Source: Gemmatimonadaceae bacterium (GTDB lineage Bacteria; Gemmatimonadota; Gemmatimonadetes; Gemmatimonadales; Gemmatimonadaceae). From it: a stretch of 34,787 nt of DNA. Shown piece by piece: positions 5,665 through 13,949 of this stretch. The stretch is taken from assembly GCA_017881585.1 (NCBI GenBank), contig JADGQS010000019.1:1-34787 (forward strand), given 5' to 3'. A program made the position numbers and the translations under genes. Numbering within the stretch: the first letter of the stretch is position 1; each line of letters begins with the position of its first letter. Below the pieces are notes generated by a model. That model had not been told where the DNA came from, ran no database searches, and saw only the letters and a list, made by a program, of their open reading frames with translations.

Positions 5665-8385
5665 TTATTGAATCCTCACGATCGCAATCCGAACGGTACT
5701 CGGCGGATCGCCGCCGTTGACCGACCGAAGCTCGATCAACTGCTTTGCGCTCTGCAATCCCGAGAGATCGAAGATGGCAAATGCCCCGCCCACGAGCGTC
5801 GTCAGGTTGACGCTGAAGTTCCCGAACGAGAAGGTGTGCGGGTTGAACGGACTGCTCGACGGATAGAGCTGCGAGGTGTTGTTCGGATTCGCGCAGGGGC
5901 CGAGGTCCGTGCACATCCCCAGCCAGACGTCGTGCAGATTCCACGAGAGGAACCGCAGGTGCGGGTTCGCGGGCGTGAAGCCGGGGAGGTCGTCCGTGAA
6001 CATCGCGAGTGACCATTCGCCGAGCGACTGCTCCCAGCTCTGTCCCGTACGCTGCTCGAGATTCGCGACGCCCGTGACGCTGCTCAGCGTCCAGTCCTTC
6101 AGGAACTGGCCCTCGTTCGACGAGAACAGGTCGTTCGCCCAGCGTTCGACCGACCAGGCGGACGCATAGAACGTGAAGTCCTGGGTGTAGGTGCGGCCGA
6201 GCATCGAGACGAGTTCCGGCGAGCCAAGATACGAGTACAGCGCGTCGAAGTGGCGCAGCATGAGCAGCGGACGGTTCGCGCATGGCGGGGCCGCCGTGCC
6301 ATACCTGACGTCGCACCCGATGCTCGCGGCGTATCCCGTGTTCTGCTTCGCCTGCGTGCCGTAGATCGTGCGCGCGTAAAGCTCCTCGGCGTTCCGCGCC
6401 ATGCCCTCCTCCCACGAAAGATCCTCGAGCGCGAGGTTGTGCGAGATGCGCCCGGCGAAGGCCGTGATGTGCTTCACTTCGTGGATGATCGTCGGCCTCA
6501 TCTGCCGAAGCCACGAATCGCGCGTGCCGGTGTCGAAATACCCGAGCGCGCTGTTCGTGGGCACGGCGGCATAGAAGTACTCGCCGAGGTTGCTCGACGG
6601 CGCCGCGGTGACCGGCGCAAAGTCGCAGCTCACCATGAAACCGAGGATGCTGCCCTCCGCGGTGTCGTTCACTCGCGGAGAGAAGACCATGACGATCTTG
6701 CCGAGATTGCCGAGCTGCGCGTCCATCACGAACGGATTGCCGAAGTTCGCGAGCTCGATCGGGTACATCACGTTGTCGAACTCCTGCCCGAGCTGCTGGT
6801 AGTAGTTGTCCATCTGGCCCGCGAGCGTGGGCCCGCCGGCGAACACCGTCGTCGTGTCTTCGACGACGATCGCGTGCTGTCCCACGTAGACCGTGCGTAC
6901 GCCGATCGCGGTGTTCGTCACACAGAAATTGCTGGCGTTGAGATTGGGCACCTTCACCGTCGTGATGTTCCCGACGGTCACGACCTGCGAACTGATCGCC
7001 GACGGCGGCTGGATGCGGGACGCGGCGAGGTGCGCGCGAATCGCCCCGGCATGCACGCGAAGGAACTCCATGTTCTGCTCGAGCAACTGCGCGTGTCGCC
7101 GGTCGGCGTCGCGGGCGCGCTGCATTCGCCGGGCGAGCTCGAATTCAGCGCCGCCGAAGCGGGGCAGCTGGCCGGTCCACACGTCTTGCTTGCGAGGTGG
7201 CACTGGCGCAGACGGGGCAGCGGACGCCGATGCTGTCGCGGTGCCTGCGGCTGCCGCAGGCACCGCGCCGCGCACCGTGAGCGAGACCGCTCCGTTCGAC
7301 GTGGGCGTCACGGTGGAGCGATACGCGTTGTATACGCTCACCGCGTACCGCCCGCCGGTGAGCGCGAGTTCGTTGCAGCGCACCTGCGCGGGATCGGTGA
7401 CGATCACCGATTGTCCGACGGCGAGCGTGCGCGGGTTGGCGGCCTGAAGCGTGCTCCCGCCCCCGCCGATCGATCCGTTCGCCGTCACCTGGATGAACAC
7501 CGGATGCGACGGCGCGCAGGAGAACGACGTGGGGAGCGTGAGGGAGAGCGCATTCACCGTCGACGCGTTCACCGTGACGGGCACGCCGTCCACCACGACC
7601 ACGTTCCCCGCCGGAGTGGGCGCGAAATTGTTCCCGACCACCGTGACGGTCCCGCCCGGCCGGAGCGGCTCGGAGCTCACCGAGACGATCAGCGGCGCGT
7701 TCGGATTCGGCGTGAGCGTCACGTTGATCGTGGCCTGCGCCGACTGCGCGTCGATGGTGGCCGTGATCGCCGCGGATCCGACGGCGACGCCCGTGACGAG
7801 TCCCGTGGAGTTCACCGCCGCGATGAGCGGCGCCGACGATTGCCAGACTATCGAAGGGTTCGGGATCAACTTCGCGCTCGAGTCGAGGACGGTCGCGATG
7901 AGCTGCGTCGAGCCGCCGGGGATCGCGATCGTCGCGGTGTCGCGCGAGAACGTGATCGAACCGGCGCTCGGATTCTTCACGACGATCTGCGCGTCGCCCG
8001 TCGCGGTGCCGGAGGCGGCACGCACCGCGCCGAGGCCGGCCTGAAGACCCGTGACGACACCCGTGGCGGTCACGCTCACGACGGCCGGCGTGAGCGACGA
8101 CCAGACGGGCACGCGACCGGTGATCGTGTCGCCCTGCGCGTCGACGAGGATCGCGGTCGCCTGCGTCTCCCCGCCGACGAGCAGCTGCGGTGCCGACATG
8201 CTCACGCTCACCTTGTTCACGGCGGTATTGTCGCCGGGCCCGTCGGTCCCGCGATGGCACGCGACGGCGAGCAGGGCCGCCAGCGCGGCGCACGCGCACG
8301 CGCCTCTTCTCAAGCGCTCCGTCGAAACGCCTCGAGACGGGAGGTCCTTGGAGCGCCGGTCAGTTCGAGGAACCGAGGCATTCAT
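5665..8385 (-). CDS. Secreted Ig-like-domain metallopeptidase, M30-like lipoprotein
   Basis: A 906-aa lipoprotein from the ATG at 8385. The signal RRGACACAALAALLAVAC carries lipobox LAVAC. Two bacterial Ig-like (BIG2) repeats follow at about residues 45-220 (the VTATGVVTGLQAG and VNSTGLVTGVAVG motifs), then an IPT/TIG-like module at about 225-325 (RPGGTVTVVGNNFAP), an Ala/Pro linker, and a peptidase domain. The zinc site is HEVKH at residues 635-639 with a likely third ligand Glu660 in SWEEGMARNAEE, a gluzincin pattern resembling hyicolysin-type M30 peptidases. The start overlaps the apaG 3' end by about 26 bp and lacks a strong ribosome site, so the exact start is uncertain. Substrate unknown; probably extracellular protein. 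Confidence 0.82.
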   Translation of the reverse strand: MNASVPRTDRRSKDLPSRGVSTERLRRGACACAALAALLAVACHRGTDGPGDNTAVNKVSVSMSAPQLLVGGETQATAILVDAQGDTITGRVPVWSSLTPAVVSVTATGVVTGLQAGLGAVRAASGTATGDAQIVVKNPSAGSITFSRDTATIAIPGGSTQLIATVLDSSAKLIPNPSIVWQSSAPLIAAVNSTGLVTGVAVGSAAITATIDAQSAQATINVTLTPNPNAPLIVSVSSEPLRPGGTVTVVGNNFAPTPAGNVVVVDGVPVTVNASTVNALSLTLPTSFSCAPSHPVFIQVTANGSIGGGGSTLQAANPRTLAVGQSVIVTDPAQVRCNELALTGGRYAVSVYNAYRSTVTPTSNGAVSLTVRGAVPAAAAGTATASASAAPSAPVPPRKQDVWTGQLPRFGGAEFELARRMQRARDADRRHAQLLEQNMEFLRVHAGAIRAHLAASRIQPPSAISSQVVTVGNITTVKVPNLNASNFCVTNTAIGVRTVYVGQHAIVVEDTTTVFAGGPTLAGQMDNYYQQLGQEFDNVMYPIELANFGNPFVMDAQLGNLGKIVMVFSPRVNDTAEGSILGFMVSCDFAPVTAAPSSNLGEYFYAAVPTNSALGYFDTGTRDSWLRQMRPTIIHEVKHITAFAGRISHNLALEDLSWEEGMARNAEELYARTIYGTQAKQNTGYAASIGCDVRYGTAAPPCANRPLLMLRHFDALYSYLGSPELVSMLGRTYTQDFTFYASAWSVERWANDLFSSNEGQFLKDWTLSSVTGVANLEQRTGQSWEQSLGEWSLAMFTDDLPGFTPANPHLRFLSWNLHDVWLGMCTDLGPCANPNNTSQLYPSSSPFNPHTFSFGNFSVNLTTLVGGAFAIFDLSGLQSAKQLIELRSVNGGDPPSTVRIAIVRIQ

Positions 8386-8770
8386 CGGCGGCGAGATTGA
8401 ACCGCGGGATCGCGGCATCGAATCGCGTGGAATCTGCGCGCACGAAACGGTATTCGCCCTCCATGAACCCGCTCGCGGATTTCAGGACGCAGAAACTCTG
8501 GTACTGGTGAAGGCCGCCGGGAATAAGCAGTGGCTGCTCGCCCACGACGCCGTCGCCCGCGACCTCGGTGTTCTCACCGATGGAATCGTGAATTCGCCAG
8601 CGCCGCGAGAGGAGCTGCGCCGATTGCGTGCCGACGTTCTCGATGCGCACGTAGTACGCAAACACGAATTGCTGCTGCTCCGGGATGGACTGTTCCGGGA
8701 GGTATACCGGACGGACCGTGACCCGGATGCCGTCGGTGATCTTGTAGAACAACGGGGCGGTGGCCGACAT
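8360..8770 (-). CDS. apaG: ApaG domain protein
   Basis: A 136-aa single-domain protein matching ApaG along its length: ITDGIRVTVRPVYLPEQS, FAYYVRIENVGTQSAQLLSR, RRWRIHDSIGE, VVGEQPLLIPG, YQSFCVLKSASGFMEGEYRF. ApaG has a fibronectin-III-like fold. Its role is unsettled: it has been linked to Co2+ resistance and Mg2+ efflux in enterobacteria, and is cytoplasmic. ATG at 8770; a consensus-like -10 lies about 40 bases upstream (8807-8812). It is cotranscribed or overlapping with the metallopeptidase gene downstream. Confidence 0.95.
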   Translation of the reverse strand: MSATAPLFYKITDGIRVTVRPVYLPEQSIPEQQQFVFAYYVRIENVGTQSAQLLSRRWRIHDSIGENTEVAGDGVVGEQPLLIPGGLHQYQSFCVLKSASGFMEGEYRFVRADSTRFDAAIPRFNLAADECLGSSN

Positions 8771-8806
8771 CTCGTGTGAGTTGCCTGTCCGTTAGAGCGT
8801 CACAGG

Positions 8807-8835
8807 ATTGTACCCTTTGCAAGATACCGGGTCCC
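8807..8835 (-). promoter_or_regulatory. Putative apaG promoter
   Basis: Minus-strand -10 TACAAT (8812-8807, 5/6 to consensus) with a weak -35 GGGACC (8835-8830) at 17-bp spacing, giving a leader of about 30 bases. It lies in the 124-bp gap between manC and apaG, which also holds a short 6-bp dyad (TCCCCG...CGGGGA) near 8833-8857. Confidence 0.4.
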
Positions 8836-8894
8836 CGAAGTTCCTCAACCGGGGAGGGATTCAAGGCAGCGACGTGTGAGGAGTCCGCCAACAC

Positions 8895-10076
8895 TCATCC
8901 TTTCGGCTCTCCGCCGGGATTGACGCGGAGGCTCCCTGGGAGTGCGTCCAGGAGGGGCTTGAGGTCGCTGGCGCGCTCGAGCGTCGTGACGAAGGTCAGC
9001 CCCGGCAGCGATACCACGAGGAGCCGCGACACGCCGAACAGCACGACGGTGCCCGACTCGGTGTGCACGACGTTGCTCTCCGCATCGACGAACTGGACCG
9101 CGCCAAGCGCGCCATTGCCGTCGTCGTCGAGATCGCGTGCCCGACGAAGGCTCGCCCACGTGCCGACGTCGTCCCATCCGAAGTCGGCGAGGAGCACGAG
9201 GAAGCGGGCGATGCGCTCGAGCAGTCCGCGCTCGATGCTCACCGAGCGGATCATCCCCGCGAACGCGGGAAGGTTGCCCGATGCCAGGGCGTCGAGGCCG
9301 GGAGCGATCTCGGGCGTGTATCGCGCGAGCTTTTCGAGCATCGTCTTCGCGGAGCCGACGATGATTCCGGAGTGCCAGAGTGCGCCTTCGCCCGCGAGGT
9401 CCTCGGCGTGGGCCTCGACCGGTTTCTCGACGAATCCCGCGACCTGGTACGCGCCGCCCGATGCGAGCGATCGGTCGTCATCGAGTGCATCACCGAGGCG
9501 GATGTACCCGAACGACGGCTCGGCGCGCGTGGGACGGACGCCGAGCGCGACGAGCGCGCCCTCGCGATTCGCGATCGCTGCGGCGCGTCCGAGCGACTCG
9601 CGGAACGCCCCCGGAAACGCGATGGCGAGATCGGTGTGCATCGCGCAGAGGGGCGTCTCCGGCCCCGCGCGGCGCGCGACCTCCTGCGCTCCCCACGCCA
9701 GCGCCGCCGCCGTGCCGAGCGGGCGCGGTTCGATGAGGATGTTTTCCTCGGGAAGGTCGCGTACGGCTTTGCGAATCGCGGGCGCGATATCGCGGCTCGT
9801 CACGACGATCACGCGCTCCGGCGGAATGAGCGGCTGAAAGCGGCCGACGGTGTCCTCGAGCAGCGAGTTGCCTGTGACGAGTGCGAGCAGCGGCTTCGGC
9901 CGCTCGGGCGTGGAGAGCGGCCAGAAGCGGGAACCGATGCCGCCGGCGAACACCACCGCCCAGATCGCGAGACCCGTGATGTCGGTGTCGACAGGGGCGA
10001 GCTCGGGCTCCTGCAGTGTGCCGCTGGCCGGAGCGCTGGAGATCGCAGTGAAGCCGCCGGTCTTTGGGAGATTCAT
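8895..10076 (-). CDS. manC: Mannose-1-phosphate guanylyltransferase
   Basis: A 393-aa nucleotidyltransferase that makes GDP-mannose from mannose-1-phosphate and GTP for polysaccharide or LPS-type glycans. The nucleotide-binding motif is FAGGIGSRFWPLSTPERPKP (residues about 43-62). Further family motifs are IEPRPLGTAAALAWGA, GYIRLGD, FVEKP, LWHSGIIVGS and FGWDDVGTW. The usual LPADH segment is CAMHTDLAI here, keeping the metal-binding Asp but not the His. Length suits the monofunctional form without a phosphomannose isomerase domain. A roughly 30-residue N-terminal extension precedes the fold, so a later start is possible. Divergent from the patatin gene with 51 bp between starts. Confidence 0.9.
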   Translation of the reverse strand: MNLPKTGGFTAISSAPASGTLQEPELAPVDTDITGLAIWAVVFAGGIGSRFWPLSTPERPKPLLALVTGNSLLEDTVGRFQPLIPPERVIVVTSRDIAPAIRKAVRDLPEENILIEPRPLGTAAALAWGAQEVARRAGPETPLCAMHTDLAIAFPGAFRESLGRAAAIANREGALVALGVRPTRAEPSFGYIRLGDALDDDRSLASGGAYQVAGFVEKPVEAHAEDLAGEGALWHSGIIVGSAKTMLEKLARYTPEIAPGLDALASGNLPAFAGMIRSVSIERGLLERIARFLVLLADFGWDDVGTWASLRRARDLDDDGNGALGAVQFVDAESNVVHTESGTVVLFGVSRLLVVSLPGLTFVTTLERASDLKPLLDALPGSLRVNPGGEPKG

Positions 10077-10127
10077 CGCGCGGAAGATAGCCTTCCTCCC
10101 GGCGCAACGCCCGTTAGACTCCTACCG

Positions 10128-12206
10128 ATGGTCCGTCGCCTGCTGCTGGTGCTGCCCGTCGCGGTGACCCTCGTGACGCACGACGTGCGCGCCCAGACCT
10201 GTGTTCCCGCAAAGACCGCCCTCGTCCTCGCGGGCGGCGGCGCCAAGGGATTCGCGCACATCGGCGTCCTCGAGATCATGGACAGCCTCGGCCTGAAGCC
10301 CGATCTCGTCGTCGGCACGAGCATCGGCGCGATCGTCGGCGGACTGTACGCCTCCGGGTACTCCGGCGTGCAGATCGATTCGGTCCTTCGCACGCTGTCG
10401 ATCGGGCAGATGATCCGCCAGTACGAGCCGAAGGTGTCGTCCGCGCTCGGACTCGTACGGCCGCTCGCGGTGTGGGAAAAGGGCGAGCAGGGCTATGTGC
10501 TGCAGAGCGGCGCGGTGCGAGAGGGCGAGGTGAATGCGCTCCTCTCCTCGCTGCTGCTGCGCGGCAATCTCCAGGCGCGCGGCAACTTCGACTCCCTGCC
10601 CATTCCGTTCCGCGCGATCGCGACGGACGTCGCGACGCGCGGCGCCGTCGTGCTCTCCACCGGCGATCTCGCCCGTGCGGTGCGCGCGAGCGCCGCGCTT
10701 CCCGTGGTGCTGCGCCCGATGCACATCGGAGATCAGTGGCTCGTGGACGGCGGCATTGCGGAGAACGCGCCGGTGAGGGCGGCGCGCGCACTCGGCGCGC
10801 AACGCTCGTGGATCTCGCTGTTGCCGTTCGCGGGCCCCGACCCGAAGACGTTCGACGACCCGCTCGCGATCACGACCGTCCTGCTCAACTCGCTCTTCGA
10901 GCAGGATTCGGTCACGGCGGAGCGCCGCGACGTGCTCATCACGAACGCGACGATGCCGTTCGGAAACCTGGACTTCAGCCGAGCGACGACGGATTCGCTC
11001 ATCGAGGTCGGCCGCGTGGCGGCGCGCGCGGCGTTCGCGGCCGCGACGTGCCTCAAGCCGCTTTCGACGGCGGTACGGACGGTGCCGCTTCCGAGGATGG
11101 TGAAGCAGATCGGGTTCTCGGGCGTTCGCATCGTGGATGGCGACGTCGTCCTCGACGAACTCGGCGTCTCGGCCGGCGACACACTGAGCGTCGGCAAGCT
11201 CGACCTGGGGATCACCTCGATCGGCCATCAGGAGCGCTACCGCGGGCTCTGGCTGCAGCCCAGCGGTTCCGGCAACGACGTGACGTTTCACGTCCAGCTC
11301 GATCCCGCGCCGAAGCAGTCGTTCGGCGGCGGAGTGGCGTTCGACCAGTTCATGTCGGGAAGGCTCTGGATCGGCGGCATCGATCGCACGCTGCTCAACG
11401 GCGATGCCGAGGGCGTGGCCCTCGTGCGGCTGGGAACGTACGAACAGGACGCCGATGTCTACGTGCGGCGGCGCGCGCTGGTGGGGAAACGGTACGTCCC
11501 GTTCACCATCGAGGCGCAGCTGAAGCATGAAAGCGTGCGACTCTTCTCGGGCGACGGCGAGCTGCCGTCGGCGGAGACACGCGAACTGGTCGGCTTCATC
11601 GGGCTCAAGCAGGATGTGCGCGACGACATGTGGCATGGCGAGATCGGGCTCGACGCCCGACTGTGGAGGGAACCGCTGCGGAACACGCGCGGCACGTTCG
11701 GACTGCGGGCCTCGGTGTACCACGCCGCGACGGAATACGAGATGGGCACGATCGGCGAACTGCTCGGGTTCTACGACTTTCAGCGCGCCCGATTCGACGT
11801 CAGCCGGCGCTGGCGGCTCGCGGGCGAGATAGACGTGTCGGCCCGCCTGCGCGCCGGATGGGGCAACCGGCTTCCGGTCCAGGAGACCTTCGCGCTCGGC
11901 GGCGACGACGGATTCGCCGGCTTCAGGATCGGCGAACTCCGCGGCACGCAGGAAGTGTTCGGCAGTCTCCTCGTTCGCAAGCGATTGAATGCGATGCTGT
12001 TCGTGCGAGTCGAGCTGATGTCGGGCGAGGTGGCGAGCGGGTATGGCGTGCTGCGGCGCGTGCCGGGCACGACGTCGGGCGAAACGTTCGGCGGCGTGAG
12101 AGCGGGACTCGAGGCCACGACGCCGGTGGGGCCGATCCGGGTGGAAGAGGGGATCGCGAATACGGGACAGAGGGCGATTCTCATTCGAGTGGGGCGGTGG
12201 TTCTAG
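10128..12206 (+). CDS. Patatin-like phospholipase with outer-membrane barrel (PlpD-like)
   Basis: A 692-aa protein with signal peptide MVRRLLLVLPVAVTLVTHDVRA. The patatin domain (about residues 27-310) has oxyanion motif LAGGGAKGFAHIGVL, nucleophile Ser65 in GTSIG and catalytic Asp207 in VDGG. A POTRA-like region at about 325-385 precedes a C-terminal bacterial-surface-antigen/Omp85-type 16-strand-like barrel (about 390-692) ending in RAILIRVGRWF with a terminal aromatic. This is the type Vd autotransporter (PlpD) architecture, which delivers a phospholipase A to the cell surface. ATG at 10128 gives the signal peptide directly; no strong ribosome site is visible. Followed by inverted repeat A2. 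Confidence 0.92.
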   Translation: MVRRLLLVLPVAVTLVTHDVRAQTCVPAKTALVLAGGGAKGFAHIGVLEIMDSLGLKPDLVVGTSIGAIVGGLYASGYSGVQIDSVLRTLSIGQMIRQYEPKVSSALGLVRPLAVWEKGEQGYVLQSGAVREGEVNALLSSLLLRGNLQARGNFDSLPIPFRAIATDVATRGAVVLSTGDLARAVRASAALPVVLRPMHIGDQWLVDGGIAENAPVRAARALGAQRSWISLLPFAGPDPKTFDDPLAITTVLLNSLFEQDSVTAERRDVLITNATMPFGNLDFSRATTDSLIEVGRVAARAAFAAATCLKPLSTAVRTVPLPRMVKQIGFSGVRIVDGDVVLDELGVSAGDTLSVGKLDLGITSIGHQERYRGLWLQPSGSGNDVTFHVQLDPAPKQSFGGGVAFDQFMSGRLWIGGIDRTLLNGDAEGVALVRLGTYEQDADVYVRRRALVGKRYVPFTIEAQLKHESVRLFSGDGELPSAETRELVGFIGLKQDVRDDMWHGEIGLDARLWREPLRNTRGTFGLRASVYHAATEYEMGTIGELLGFYDFQRARFDVSRRWRLAGEIDVSARLRAGWGNRLPVQETFALGGDDGFAGFRIGELRGTQEVFGSLLVRKRLNAMLFVRVELMSGEVASGYGVLRRVPGTTSGETFGGVRAGLEATTPVGPIRVEEGIANTGQRAILIRVGRWF

Positions 12207-12216
12207 ATTCAGTGAG

Positions 12217-12442
12217 GAGATGGGAGGTTTGAGATCAGTGGCGAGTTCAGTGGCGAGTGGCGAGACCAGCGGGGAGTGGCAAGGGTGAGTGGGAAGTGGG
12301 GAGAACCGAGAGGGGAGCGGGGAGTTCTGAGAGAAGTGTCTCCCCGCTCGCCTCTCCCCACTCGGTTCTCCCCACTCCCCTCTCACCCTCGCCACTCCCA
12401 TCTGGTCTCACCACTCGCCACTTCTCTCGCCACTCCCATCTC
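12217..12442. repeat. Large purine/pyrimidine inverted repeat, copy A2
   Basis: The best arms are 62 nt: 12249-12310 pairs with 12361-12422 with about six mismatches, and weaker pairing extends outward (GAGATGGGAG near 12217 with CTCCCATCTC near 12433). A central loop of about 50 bases also contains short complementary GGGGAG/CTCCCC segments. Positions 12276-12310 are identical to the reverse complement of 489-523 in copy A1. It fills the 291-bp gap between the patatin gene and the next plus-strand gene, starting about 10 bases after the stop codon. Confidence 0.88.
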
Positions 12443-12497
12443 ATTTCTGCAATTCACCCGGTTCAACGCACCTGTATTCGGTCTCGTATCAGTCTCC

Positions 12498-13298
12498 ATG
12501 CGCCCATTCAGAATGGCCGTCCTCGTCCTGACGCTCGCACCGATAACCTCTTTGCGTGCACAGGCGAACTACGAAATCCAGGTCTATCCCTCCGAGACCG
12601 CCGACAAGAACACCACGTTCTTCGAACTGCACAGCAACTTCACCGGCGCCGGCACCACGAATGCGTGCGCGTTCTCCGCGCTGAATCCGTGCGTGTTCGC
12701 GACCGATCGCCAGCTGCACGAGACGCTCGAGATCACGCACGGGTTCTCCGACATCTTCGAAGTCGGCCTGTATTTCTTCTCGAGTGCCGCTCCGGGACAG
12801 GGCTGGCGATACGTCGGCAGCCATCTGCGCCCGCGGATTCGCGCGCCGGAGGAGTGGAAGCTGCCCGTCGGACTCAGTCTCTCGACCGAGTTCGGATTCG
12901 TGAAGAACGGGTTCGATGAGGGCCAGTGGAACATGGAGGTTCGTCCCATCGTCGACCAGAAAATCGGGGCGTTCTACTGGGCGATCAATCCGGCACTCGA
13001 CTGGTGGTTCAAGGGCCCGCAGGCGGGCACCGGCTTGAAGGGCGTCTCCGTCAGCCCGAACGCGAAGGTCTCGTGGGACTTCACCGACAAGATCACCGGC
13101 GGCTTCGAATACTACGGCGCCACGGGTTCACTCACCGAGATGGCGCCGCTGGCGCAGCAGCAGCACGTGCTCTACCCCGCGATCGACCTCAACCTCTCCC
13201 CCGACTGGGAAGTGAACTTCGGGTACGGAATCGGGCTGGCGGGCATCGGCGATCACAACATCTTCAAGCTGATCCTGGGGCGACGCCTGAAGTTCTGA
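12498..13298 (+). CDS. Outer-membrane beta-barrel protein, unknown function
   Basis: A 266-aa protein with signal peptide MRPFRMAVLVLTLAPITSLRAQA. The mature part alternates polar and aromatic residues in strand-like segments (TLEITHGFSDIFEVGLYFF, LGLSLSTEFGFVKNG, EVNFGYGIGLAG) and ends in FKLILGRRLKF with a C-terminal Phe, the usual beta-signal for BAM assembly. A Cys pair (CAFSALNPC) could form a disulfide in a loop. No catalytic motif is seen; it resembles small OmpW-like or transporter-type barrels by general character only. The ATG start follows repeat A2. The cytochrome gene begins 180 bp downstream. Confidence 0.75.
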   Translation: MRPFRMAVLVLTLAPITSLRAQANYEIQVYPSETADKNTTFFELHSNFTGAGTTNACAFSALNPCVFATDRQLHETLEITHGFSDIFEVGLYFFSSAAPGQGWRYVGSHLRPRIRAPEEWKLPVGLSLSTEFGFVKNGFDEGQWNMEVRPIVDQKIGAFYWAINPALDWWFKGPQAGTGLKGVSVSPNAKVSWDFTDKITGGFEYYGATGSLTEMAPLAQQQHVLYPAIDLNLSPDWEVNFGYGIGLAGIGDHNIFKLILGRRLKF

Positions 13299-13478
13299 CC
13301 CTGACTACCGGACTTCGCGTCCGCCCCTGCGGGCGTCGCCGCGACCTGCACGGCGGTGAGCAGTGCCGTCAGCGCGCCGGTCACGCCGATGACACGTTTC
13401 CGGCAGGTTGCCGAGCGCGCGTCACCGCGATAACGTCTCGCACGTTGTCCCGGCTTCCCGTTCACTTTTCCTCCCAGA

Positions 13479-13925
13479 ATGCGGCTTCGCAGGTTTCTCA
13501 TCGTACTTCCGGTAGTTACGGCAATCTCCGTCCCGGCGCTGGTCCTGGCACAGGACTCCACCGCCAAGGCCGTTCCCTCGAGCGCGCTGACGACCCTCAC
13601 CGGTGTGTACACGGACCAGCAGGCGAGCCGCGGTGAGTCGATCTACCGGAACATGTGCCTCGCGTGCCACGACGACTCGGACCACACCGGTGCCGTGTTC
13701 AAGCAGAACTGGGACACGCGTACGGCATTCGACCTGTTCGAGATCATCCGGACCACGATGCCGAACGACGACCCGGGCAGGCTTCCGCGCGAGGATTACT
13801 CGAGCATCGTGGCGTACCTGTTCAAGGTGAACAAGATGCCCAGCGGCAAGAAGCCGCTGCCGACCGACAGCACGGGACTGAAGCAGATCGTAATCGCAGT
13901 GAGCGACCCGGTCAAACAGCGATGA
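13479..13925 (+). CDS. Secreted monoheme cytochrome c
   Basis: A 148-aa protein with signal peptide MRLRRFLIVLPVVTAISVPALVLAQ, so periplasmic. A single heme site CLACH lies at residues 60-64 within RGESIYRNMCLACHDDSDHT, and Met94 (TTMPNDDPG) is the likely distal ligand, as in class I cytochromes. The gene starts 24 bp before the Tat-exported flavoenzyme gene in the same direction, so the two are probably one transcript and the cytochrome is a likely electron acceptor for it. This partnership is inferred from adjacency. Confidence 0.9.
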   Translation: MRLRRFLIVLPVVTAISVPALVLAQDSTAKAVPSSALTTLTGVYTDQQASRGESIYRNMCLACHDDSDHTGAVFKQNWDTRTAFDLFEIIRTTMPNDDPGRLPREDYSSIVAYLFKVNKMPSGKKPLPTDSTGLKQIVIAVSDPVKQR

Positions 13926-13949
13926 TTTCCCCCACTGTGTAGAGTCACC

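Noticed and set aside
6250-8400. 716-codon plus-strand open frame
   Set aside because: Antisense shadow of the Ig-like metallopeptidase; Arg/His-rich without domains.
10122-12401. 759-codon minus-strand open frame
   Set aside because: Antisense to the patatin/barrel gene and running through inverted repeat A2; composition is that of a shadow frame.
13299-13478. Minus-strand signal-peptide-like stretch (GVTGALTALLTAVQVA) in the gap before the cytochrome gene
   Set aside because: No start with ribosome site, and the frame then runs antisense into the barrel gene and stops; it looks like chance or a very old remnant.
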